Part shown: piece after piece, positions 6,857 through 12,925 of the stretch
Position numbering within the stretch: position 1 is the stretch's first letter
How the letters are laid out: each line of letters starts with the position of its first letter
Origin: Rhodothermales bacterium
GTDB taxonomy: Bacteria; Bacteroidota; Rhodothermia; Rhodothermales; UBA10348
NCBI GenBank assembly: GCA_030833605.1
Contig: JAURGV010000042.1
Location: 1 to 12,925 of the forward strand
Direction: 5' to 3'
DNA length: 12,925 nucleotides
Notes under the pieces: generated by a model
The model's database searches: none
Told to the model about the DNA's origin: nothing
What the model saw: only the letters and a program-made list of their open reading frames with translations
Program-made: the position numbers and the translations under genes

Positions 6857-7017
6857 TATCAACAAGCGGTTAGTGGTTGCTGGGTACCATGCAATCGCCA
6901 TTCCATGGACGACCGGAAGAAGGGGGCCGGGTGCTGGATCGACCGCCCAAATGCCAAGTAATCGCCCCTAAGTGCTGATACGCGGCGGTTTCAAGGGGGT
7001 GTTTTCTTTGTCCATAA

Positions 7018-7111
7018 TGCCGGCCGTTCGGCACACGGCGGGACCTGCGACCCCCGCACTGTTTCGTTTTCGAAACACATTTGGCGCCCTTGCGAAACGC
7101 TGCGGCGTTCG
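7018..7111. other. Four consecutive short hairpins
   Basis: Four inverted repeats follow each other: TGCCG/CGGCA (7018-7022 and 7029-7033), GCGGG/CCCGC (7038-7042 and 7053-7057), GTTTCG/CGAAAC around TTTT (7061-7066 and 7071-7076), and AACGC/GCGTT around TGCG (7096-7100 and 7105-7109, extendable with one bulge). Each is short, but the row is compact and lies 40-130 bp before the receiver-kinase start. It could be a structured leader, a protein-binding array or the remains of a small RNA. Confidence 0.45.
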
Positions 7112-7151
7112 TGCCTATCTTTAGGCTTTACTCTATTTGACTGGTTTTTGA

Positions 7152-8291
7152 ATGGCTAAGGGATCTCAAAGACACATACTGGTGGTCGACGACAGCTCCA
7201 TCAACCGGGATATGTTGAGCGACTTTATCGAGTTGCTTGGGCACGAGGCATCGACAGCTGAAAATGGTCAGGTCGGATTGCTCAAAATGGCCTCCGGCCG
7301 ACCCGATGTCGTCTTGCTAGACATCGACATGCCGATTATGACCGGAATCGAGGTGTTAGAAGCTGCAGCTGAGGATGAGACGCTTCGGCGCATCCCCATT
7401 ATTGTTATTTCCGGTCGGGACGACATGGAAAACATTTCAAAATGCATTGCACTCGGTGCGACCGATTTCTTAAGCAAGCCGTTCAACCCGACTATTCTCG
7501 AAGCGCGTCTGATATCGAGCATTGAGAAAAAAGACCTCTATGACCGCGAACATGAGCTTTTGCAATCGCTAGAAAAAAGCTATGCCGACCTAAAACAAGC
7601 CGAACAGAGTCGCGATGCCCTCACCCACATGATTGTTCATGACCTGGGAAATCCGCTTGCCGTGATTTCGATGAACACGGATTTGCTGCACCTATCATCA
7701 TCCATGGGCATGCCGGTCACACCGGAAGCGTTGGCCGAGCGACTTAGATACATTTCTTCCGCCTCCCAAACCATGGGAACGATGATTCAGAGCATGCTGG
7801 ACGTCTCGAAACTAGAATCCGGACAGATGCCCGTCCAGAAGGAAGAAACGAACCTGTTCACTTTACTAAGCAACATCATAGGGCAGTATACCGAAGCCGC
7901 GGCAGAGCGCGGTATTCAGCTGCACTGCGAAGGCGAAGAATCGGCATCCTGTGTTACCGACCCGGTTTTATTGGAACGCATTGTTTCAAACCTGCTATCC
8001 AATGCGTTCAAGTACGCAACGTCGGCCCAACACATTATTCTTTCGGTTTCTCGGGGCGCTGGCGCTGAAAGCCTCGTCACGATTGCCGATGACGGCGAAG
8101 AGATTCCTGAAGCGGTTCAGCTGCGGATTTTCGACAAGTTTTATCAGATCCACTCCAAAGAAACAGGGGTCCAGGCCGGAGTAGGGCTCGGGCTCGCTTT
8201 TTGCAAAATGGCTGCCGGGGCCATGGGAGGCAGCATTCGGGTAGAGTCGGTAGCGCCCCATGGAACGCGCTTTGTATTGTCGCTGCCTTAG
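7152..8291 (+). CDS. Soluble receiver-histidine kinase (REC-HisKA-HATPase)
   Basis: A 379-residue cytoplasmic signalling protein with no signal peptide or membrane segment. Residues ~7-122 form a receiver domain: acidic pair Asp13/Asp14, phosphoacceptor Asp57 in LLDIDMP, Ser87 and Lys109 in SKPF. A helical linker (~123-155) leads to a HisKA dimerisation domain with phospho-accepting His163 in MIVHDLGNPLAVI; the box has HD-L-NP rather than the common HE-RTP and resembles the HDLRNPL subfamily. The HATPase domain (~235-379) keeps the N box (SNLLSNAFKY, Asn280 and Asn284) and G2 box GVGLGLAF. Its G1 box is DDGEEIP, a weak match to D.GpGIp. Receiver input before the kinase suggests it is phosphorylated by another kinase and passes the signal on. 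It is convergent, 17 bp apart, with the sigma-54 activator gene and is a plausible partner of it. ATG 7152 is the first start; no Shine-Dalgarno is seen. Confidence 0.93.
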   Translation: MAKGSQRHILVVDDSSINRDMLSDFIELLGHEASTAENGQVGLLKMASGRPDVVLLDIDMPIMTGIEVLEAAAEDETLRRIPIIVISGRDDMENISKCIALGATDFLSKPFNPTILEARLISSIEKKDLYDREHELLQSLEKSYADLKQAEQSRDALTHMIVHDLGNPLAVISMNTDLLHLSSSMGMPVTPEALAERLRYISSASQTMGTMIQSMLDVSKLESGQMPVQKEETNLFTLLSNIIGQYTEAAAERGIQLHCEGEESASCVTDPVLLERIVSNLLSNAFKYATSAQHIILSVSRGAGAESLVTIADDGEEIPEAVQLRIFDKFYQIHSKETGVQAGVGLGLAFCKMAAGAMGGSIRVESVAPHGTRFVLSLP

Positions 8292-8308
8292 CAGAGATCG
8301 GCATTAAC

Positions 8309-9679
8309 CTATTCCTTTATGCCAAACTTCTTGAGCTTGGCGTAAATATTGGATCGCTGCAATTCGATCGCGTCCGACATCCGGCTGATATTGCCTTCAA
8401 ATTTGACCAATTTGCGTCTCAAAAAGGCCTCTTCTGCCGCATCTCTAAAGTCCGCAATTTTTTCGTGCTGGCTTGCCAAATACGCAATGGAATCTTCCGG
8501 CGCCGAACCCGGATTGGTGAACAGATCTACATCGTCTTCGTTGATTTCATCCGCCTCACTAAGCACGATTAATCGCTCAACAGCATTGTGCAGTTCCCGC
8601 ACATTCCCGCGCCACGGATAGGACGACAACAAGGAAAGGGCCTTTTCAGAAAAGTGTTTTTCTGGCCTGGCGTTGCGTTTGCTGAGTTTCTCGCAAAAAA
8701 ACGTCGCCAATGCGGGGATGTCCTCGGCCCGGTCTCGTAGCGGCGGCGAAACAATCTGAATAACGGCTAGCCGATGAAACAAGTCGTCCCTAAACTCGCC
8801 GTCTTTAATAGCTTTTTCGAGGTCTTTATTGGTGGCGCAAACCACGCGGACGTCAACCGGAATGGATTTATCCCCACCAACACGACGGACCTGATTTTCC
8901 TGCAGAACACGAAGCACCTTGGCCTGAGCGGTGGGACTCATGTCGCCCACTTCATCCAAGAACAAGGTGCCGCCATGGGCCTGCTCAAACGACCCGATGT
9001 GCTGCTTGTGCGCGCCCGTAAACGATCCTTTTTCGTGGCCAAAAAGTTCGCTTTCAATCAGTTCACCGGGAATCGCTGCGCAGTTAACGGCAACGAATGG
9101 CCCCGTATTGCGACCAGAAAGCTGGTGAACCCACTGAGCAATGAGCTCTTTTCCTGAGCCTGCCTCGCCCGTAACCATTACCCGGGCTACGGAAGGCGCT
9201 GCGCGTTCTAATAGTTTTTTGATGCGGAGCATCGCCTTGCTTTCCCCCAACAGCGGCGGAATGTTGGTGTCTATTTTTTCAAGACGGGCCTTCATCCGGG
9301 TATGCTCTTGCTTTAACTCCTTGGTGGCCAATGCATTGCGAATGGTGACCAAAAAGTGTTGCAAGTTAGGGGGCTTGGGGACAAAATCGTAGGCGCCTAT
9401 TTTTATGGCCTCAACGGCTCGCTCAATGGTCGCATGGGCCGTTAACATGATGAATGGCAACTCGGGATATTGCTCTTTGGAGGCCTTTAATAACTCCATA
9501 CCATCCATTTTGGGCATCTGAATATCCGACAAAACCAGGTCAAATTGGCCCTCTTTGATCTTGGCCAATCCGGCCTCCCCATTTTCAGCCTCTTCTACCT
9601 CATATCCCTGCATGGACATCAGATCTTTCAGGGTTCTCCGGATCCCGGTTTCATCATCAACGATAAGAAGGCGTGGCAT
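8309..9679 (-). CDS. Sigma-54-dependent response regulator, NtrC family
   Basis: A 456-residue three-domain activator. Residues 1-120 are a receiver domain with Asp8/Asp9, phosphoacceptor Asp52 in SDIQMP, Thr80 and Lys102. The AAA+ domain (~142-375) has Walker A GEAGSGKE at 171-178, the sigma-54-contacting loop GSFTGA at 218-223 (GAFTGA in most relatives; Ser for Ala is a tolerated variant), Walker B GGTLFLDEVGDM and the sensor motif LLSSYPWRGNVREL. The C-terminal ~45 residues form a Fis-type helix-turn-helix (GNISRMSDAIELQRSNIYAKLKKFGI). Such proteins bind upstream of -24/-12 promoters and use ATP to open the sigma-54 polymerase complex, so the genome should carry rpoN. Divergent from the sensor kinase at 9781 and convergent with the soluble kinase at 7152, it is the likely output of this cluster. 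Its targets are not visible here. ATG 9679 is a good start, right at the receiver domain. Confidence 0.96.
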   Translation of the reverse strand: MPRLLIVDDETGIRRTLKDLMSMQGYEVEEAENGEAGLAKIKEGQFDLVLSDIQMPKMDGMELLKASKEQYPELPFIMLTAHATIERAVEAIKIGAYDFVPKPPNLQHFLVTIRNALATKELKQEHTRMKARLEKIDTNIPPLLGESKAMLRIKKLLERAAPSVARVMVTGEAGSGKELIAQWVHQLSGRNTGPFVAVNCAAIPGELIESELFGHEKGSFTGAHKQHIGSFEQAHGGTLFLDEVGDMSPTAQAKVLRVLQENQVRRVGGDKSIPVDVRVVCATNKDLEKAIKDGEFRDDLFHRLAVIQIVSPPLRDRAEDIPALATFFCEKLSKRNARPEKHFSEKALSLLSSYPWRGNVRELHNAVERLIVLSEADEINEDDVDLFTNPGSAPEDSIAYLASQHEKIADFRDAAEEAFLRRKLVKFEGNISRMSDAIELQRSNIYAKLKKFGIKE

Positions 9680-9780
9680 GCGTATTGAGATTTGTAAATT
9701 TCAACCGAATATATAAAGAGCAGGATCAGCAACAGCAATAAAAATAACGATTTGCAGGTTTCTACACGTTTAGTGTACTG
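9680..9780. promoter_or_regulatory. Divergent promoter region between activator and sensor kinase
   Basis: An AT-rich 101-bp gap. On the minus strand TATATTCG (near 9700) matches the Bacteroidota -7 element TAnnTTTG except at one base and sits ~30 bp before ATG 9679. TACAC-GTTTA-GTGTA at 9763-9777 is a small inverted repeat immediately before the GTG start of the sensor kinase and could be an operator. Neither is proven. Confidence 0.4.
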
Positions 9781-12700
9781 GTGAAAAACCGTACTTATAA
9801 TATAAATATCAACGTCTTTGCTTCCATAACACGGTGCAAGGGACACACGATTTGCGGGCTTTTGCTGGCAATGTGGATTCTTTATACCCCTGCGGTCGCG
9901 GTGGCACAAGATGGCGGGTACCCCGTTGTTCACCGATACAGCCCCGTTGTTTATGGACACAATCCCAATAATCTGGACGTCGTCCAATCGGTTGAGGGCC
10001 TCCTCTATGTAGCGAATCAAGAGGGAATTCTCGAACACGATGGAAGTACCTGGCGACTCATCTCCCTCCCGGGCAGGCGCACTCCGAATTTGTTGATGCG
10101 TGACGCCAATGGGCGCATTCTGGTTGGGGCCTCGGGCGACATCGGCTATATCGCATCCGACTCGTTATACCGACCAACGTTTGTATCGTTTTTTCCGGAT
10201 CAATCTCTCGAAAGAAATCGCTTTGAGACGGTTGAAAGCATCCATAGGGCGGGAAAATCGTCTTTTTTCACCTCCGCGTCTCGCATTTATGAAGTGACGC
10301 CTGATACCGTGTTAACGCACGTGCCAAGCGCACCCATTCAGGCGTCGTTTACAAACCAAGACACCCTCTTTGTAAGTTTATGGGGGCGTGGTCTCACCCG
10401 TTTTGTTGGCGGTCGCTTTATAGATGTCTCCTCGGGCAACCGATTTGCACGGGATGAAATTGTTCACTCGAGCGCGCTAAACGATAGTACCGCCTTATTA
10501 ATTACGGCCAGCGGGGCCTATTTGACCTATCGGCGAAACGCTATTGCCCCCTGGAGCCCCATATCCGTCGCATCCTTACAGGGCAAAACAATCCGCTCTG
10601 CCACTTTATTATCCTCTGGAATCGCCGCACTGGGGCTAGAAGAGGGTGGTCTTGCCCTCGTTAAACCGGGTGATGCCGCTCAGTTTTTGACCTATAAAGA
10701 CGGCCTTCCCTTTGGTGCGATTAACGGGATTACCGAAGATAGCCGAGGTCGCCTCTGGTTGGCTACCGAGAACGGGGTCGCTCGGGTCAGCATTACTGCT
10801 GCCTTGTCGAGTCCGCCCGAAAGCGCTGGGCTCATGGGTTCGGTTGCAGCCCTTGTTCAGACACCCGCAGGATTGTATGTGGGAACGGATCGTGGCCTTT
10901 TTCTGTCCTCGGGTTCAGCATCCAGTTCAGCAGCAGGTTCACCGCCTGGTTTGCCGAGCCGCTTTGATCCTGTTCCGGGAATAGACGCTCCGGTAGGCTC
11001 CCTTTTGTTCACCCAAAACAACGTGCTTGTTGGTTCGGGGGATGATGTCTTGATTCTGCCCCGGCCTGGTGCTACCGGCTTTGTACGCATAAATATTGGG
11101 TATCCCGTACGCTCTCTATTGGCCTCTGAAACCCGCGAAGGGGTTGTTTTTGTTGCGCACGCAGGGGGTTTGTCCGAACTTTTGTGGGTCCCACAAGGCG
11201 ATCGTTGGGTTAAGGGGACTCGGGTACAAAAAAATCTTTCCCATTTACTGGGTCTCGCCGAGACCGTTGGCGGTGAATTATGGGCCAGCGTTGCACCCTC
11301 TGGAGTGGCTCGAATTTCGGCGCCCCTAGAAGATTCTCTTTCGGGAATTGTCACTATTTACGATGAGCGGGCCGGATTACCGGTTGGTCTTATTCAGCCC
11401 TTGCGTGTCGGAGAAAACGTGGTTTTTGCAGCCCGATCGGGAATGTATTCTTATCTGCCGGAAGTAAATCGATTTAGCCCCGGAAATAGCCTTGGGCTCG
11501 CCTCCGGCTCGAGCCTTTCTGACATTCGGTTTATGGAAGAAACGCCCCAGAAATCCGTGTGGATTTTTACGGGAGACCTGGCTGGTGTTGTCCCCCCAGA
11601 AGATGGAGCGGGGCGTCGAATCGAGGTGATTGAGTCGCTGCAGCAGTTGGCAGACACGCGCATCGCCAAGGTTGAGTGTGACGATTCCGGGTGCTGGTTT
11701 GCAACCGATCGCGGGCTATTCCGATATGCCTTTTCCATTTTAGAACGGGATGCTGAATCCAGCCAAACATTAATCCGAAGCATTGAAACGCCGCGCCGAA
11801 CCCTATTTGGCGGCGGCTCTTCCGGCAAGGCCGCTCCGCCTGTTTTTGAACTCGAAATAGACGAAAACAGCCTCTACTTCGTGTTTGCGACCCCTTTTTA
11901 CGAAGAGATTGCCGAAGTTCGACATCAGTTTCGGCTTGTGGGGCTTAGTCCCGACTGGTCGGACTGGACCCTGAATACCTCAGCACGGTTTTCCGGTCTT
12001 CAAGAAGGGACGTATGCGTTTGAGGTCCGCGCCATGTCCGGAACTGGACGCGTGGGACCCGTTTCTACCGCCCAAATTACCATTTCGCCGCCCTGGTTTC
12101 GTTCTCTATGGGCTTTTGCGCTGTATGCTATCTTTTTTGCCGTTTCGGTTTTCGTGGCTGGCAAAAGCTTAGCTACCTATCACATTGCACAGCTTGAAGA
12201 AAGCAACGATCGGTTGGCCGCCAATTTAAACGCCCAGACGCAAGCGGTCGAAGAGCAGCGGAGGCAACTTCAGGCGCATAACCAACAACTTGGGGCCTCT
12301 AACCAGGAAATCCTGCTTCAGCGGCGACAGCTTGAAATTCGGCACGAAGAGCTCCGAAAAAGCAAAATGCGCTCCGAAGAACAGGCCGAACTAATGGCCT
12401 CCCAGAATCGAAATCTGGAAATCCAGCAACGGGAGGTGGACCGTCAAAAGCGGCTTTTGGCGAAAACCAACGAGGCCTTAGAGCTTAGTAGTGAGCGCGC
12501 TGCGCTTTTCGCCTCTCAAGCCGAAGAAGCGACCAACGCCAAAAGCCGCTTTTTGGCCAATATGAGCCACGAGATTCGAACACCCATGAACGCCATTATT
12601 GGCTTCGCGGACCTGTTGTCGCGTCGGTCTAACGACGCGGAGACGAAGAAATATGTTGAACATATTCAGGCGTCGAGTCGCTCCTTGTTGACGCTTATTA

Positions 12701-12816
12701 ACGACATTCTAGACCTCTCCAAAGTGGAAGCTGGGAAACTGGACATCACGCCCCAGCCCATGCAGCTATTCTCGTTGGTGGAGGAAATGCCGCTGTTGAA
12801 GAGGCTTTATTTTTAA
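9781..12816 (+). CDS. Two-component propeller sensor histidine kinase (Reg_prop/Y_Y_Y type), truncated by a chimeric join
   Basis: A membrane sensor kinase, of which only the first ~1000 codons are genuine. GTG 9781 gives a signal peptide (LLLAMWILYTPAVAVAQ, cleavage near 43). The periplasmic part is a beta-propeller sensor with Reg_prop-like repeats, for example MRDANGRILVGASG (~106), ITEDSRGRLWLATENGV (~317) and DDSGCWFATDRGLF (~634), followed by a Y_Y_Y-like domain (~690-770; LSPDWSDWT, LQEGTYAFEVRA). One transmembrane helix lies at ~775-795 (SLWAFALYAIFFAVSVFVAG). A long Gln/Glu/Arg-rich coiled coil (~800-910) leads to HisKA with His930 in NMSHEIRTPMNAIIGF and the usual DLSKVEAGKLD. The chain then stops in EMPLLKRLYF: these final residues, and the stop at 12814-12816, come from reading a trxB fragment in the wrong frame. 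HATPase and any receiver or DNA-binding domains, normally present in this family, are missing from the window. A Ser/Ala-rich insert lies at ~378-390. Confidence 0.9.
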   Translation: MKNRTYNININVFASITRCKGHTICGLLLAMWILYTPAVAVAQDGGYPVVHRYSPVVYGHNPNNLDVVQSVEGLLYVANQEGILEHDGSTWRLISLPGRRTPNLLMRDANGRILVGASGDIGYIASDSLYRPTFVSFFPDQSLERNRFETVESIHRAGKSSFFTSASRIYEVTPDTVLTHVPSAPIQASFTNQDTLFVSLWGRGLTRFVGGRFIDVSSGNRFARDEIVHSSALNDSTALLITASGAYLTYRRNAIAPWSPISVASLQGKTIRSATLLSSGIAALGLEEGGLALVKPGDAAQFLTYKDGLPFGAINGITEDSRGRLWLATENGVARVSITAALSSPPESAGLMGSVAALVQTPAGLYVGTDRGLFLSSGSASSSAAGSPPGLPSRFDPVPGIDAPVGSLLFTQNNVLVGSGDDVLILPRPGATGFVRINIGYPVRSLLASETREGVVFVAHAGGLSELLWVPQGDRWVKGTRVQKNLSHLLGLAETVGGELWASVAPSGVARISAPLEDSLSGIVTIYDERAGLPVGLIQPLRVGENVVFAARSGMYSYLPEVNRFSPGNSLGLASGSSLSDIRFMEETPQKSVWIFTGDLAGVVPPEDGAGRRIEVIESLQQLADTRIAKVECDDSGCWFATDRGLFRYAFSILERDAESSQTLIRSIETPRRTLFGGGSSGKAAPPVFELEIDENSLYFVFATPFYEEIAEVRHQFRLVGLSPDWSDWTLNTSARFSGLQEGTYAFEVRAMSGTGRVGPVSTAQITISPPWFRSLWAFALYAIFFAVSVFVAGKSLATYHIAQLEESNDRLAANLNAQTQAVEEQRRQLQAHNQQLGASNQEILLQRRQLEIRHEELRKSKMRSEEQAELMASQNRNLEIQQREVDRQKRLLAKTNEALELSSERAALFASQAEEATNAKSRFLANMSHEIRTPMNAIIGFADLLSRRSNDAETKKYVEHIQASSRSLLTLINDILDLSKVEAGKLDITPQPMQLFSLVEEMPLLKRLYF
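12771..12790. other. Chimeric junction between kinase gene and trxB fragment
   Basis: The kinase frame is sensible up to LFSLVEE (codons ~996-1002), and the trxB frame is sensible from GTTGGTGGAGGA at 12774. The two readings overlap on the same ~12 bases, so the join probably lies in a short shared word. Frame, codon use and base composition all change here. An assembly chimera is more likely than a true rearrangement because no transposon, recombination site or duplicated end is seen. Confidence 0.75.
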
Positions 12817-12925
12817 CTAAATTTGCCTCAAAGGTTACACTAATTCATAGAAGAGATTCTTTACGTGCTGAAAAACTACTGCAACAAAAAATACTTTCAC
12901 ATTCAAAAATAAAAATTATTTGGAA
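12774..12925 (+). CDS. trxB: Thioredoxin reductase fragment (internal part), foreign to the rest of the window
   Basis: In the frame starting at 12774 the sequence reads VGGGNAAVEEALFLTKFASK, then VTLIHRRDSLRAEKLLQ and continues without a stop to the window end (HSKIKIIW). GGG-N-AVEEALFLT is the glycine-rich NADPH-binding loop of bacterial thioredoxin reductase and HRRD-LRA its 2'-phosphate-binding motif; the enzyme reduces thioredoxin with NADPH through FAD and a CxxC pair, both outside this fragment. No start codon, FAD domain or upstream part is present: it begins inside the NADPH domain. G+C over 12807-12925 is about 25% by my count, against roughly 54% over 12721-12770, and codons are A/T-ending (AAA, ATA, TTA). 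That base use fits low-GC marine alphaproteobacteria such as SAR11 relatives, but the source is not determined. Confidence 0.85.

Larger units (their letters stand above)
6843..7151. promoter_or_regulatory. Divergent intergenic region, 309 bp
   Basis: This gap separates the leftward fibre-like operon from the rightward receiver-kinase gene, so it should contain promoters for both. TATCTTTA near 7115, about 35 bp before ATG 7152, partly fits the Bacteroidota -7 element TAnnTTTG, but its spacing to an upstream TTG is too long to be convincing. No known riboswitch, tRNA or convincing gene was recognised. The part from 7018 to 7111 is dense in short inverted repeats, described separately. Confidence 0.5.

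Noticed and set aside
7081..7093. Possible sigma-54 promoter (TTGGC...TTGC)
   Set aside because: The GG and GC are only 7 bases apart; a -24/-12 element needs 10.
7017..7124. 35-codon open frame (MPAVRHTAG...) on the plus strand
   Set aside because: No ribosome site, Arg/Ala-rich as expected from GC-rich hairpins, and no known family pattern.
6843..7151. Riboswitch or other metabolite-sensing RNA
   Set aside because: The GC-rich hairpins do not show a recognisable cobalamin, SAM, TPP or c-di-GMP core, and the flanking genes are not metabolic.
12817..12925. AT-rich intergenic region after the kinase stop
   Set aside because: It is coding in another frame: continuous thioredoxin reductase sequence starting before the apparent kinase stop.
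1..12925. CRISPR arrays, insertion sequences, tRNA or rRNA genes
   Set aside because: No regularly spaced repeats, transposase-like frames, terminal inverted repeats or tRNA/rRNA sequences were seen on either strand.

Overview
The window reads as a piece of a marine or metagenomic genome from the Bacteroidota/Rhodothermota side of the tree. The evidence is a C-terminal type IX secretion (T9SS) sorting domain at the left edge, a hybrid-type sensor kinase with a periplasmic propeller and Y_Y_Y domain, weak or absent Shine-Dalgarno sequences before most genes, and moderate G+C. The exact genus cannot be told from this sequence. The last ~150 bases do not belong to that genome: from about 12775 the sequence becomes an AT-rich fragment of thioredoxin reductase in another reading frame, which looks like a chimeric assembly join.

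Layout. 1-303: tail of a T9SS cargo protein, apparently frame-disrupted. 392-1018 (+): small secreted beta-rich protein. 1031-1098: two imperfect 34-bp tandem repeats in a convergent gap. 1102-1872 (-): FliA/WhiG-type sigma factor. 1873-2125: a gap full of inverted repeats, including a terminator-like element for the operon that follows. 2126-6842 (-): an operon transcribed leftward, in the order small 71-aa protein, small secreted protein (168 aa), PapD/DUF916-like two-domain periplasmic protein (284 aa), and a 1047-aa outer-membrane protein. 6843-7151: non-coding, with four short hairpins in a row. 7152-8291 (+): soluble receiver-histidine kinase. 8309-9679 (-): NtrC-type sigma-54 activator. 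9680-9780: divergent promoter region. 9781-about 12785 (+): membrane propeller sensor kinase, cut off inside its kinase module by the chimeric join. 12774-12925 (+): trxB fragment.

How the genes may work together. The most interesting unit is 2126-6842. A small secreted subunit-like protein, a chaperone-like protein and a large protein with a beta-barrel-like middle lie with gaps of 2 and 6 bp. This has the logic of a chaperone-usher export system, but the large protein has NEW3-like Ig domains before the barrel and a carboxypeptidase-regulatory-like domain, a Pro/Glu-rich linker and a C-terminal LysM after it. I infer a divergent surface-fibre or surface-protein export system; homology to true ushers is not proven here. 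The secreted protein at 392-1018 could be a second subunit. The right half is a two-component signalling cluster: three proteins carry receiver, kinase or activator modules, and two of the genes share a 101-bp divergent promoter region. No mobile element, tRNA, rRNA or CRISPR array was seen.
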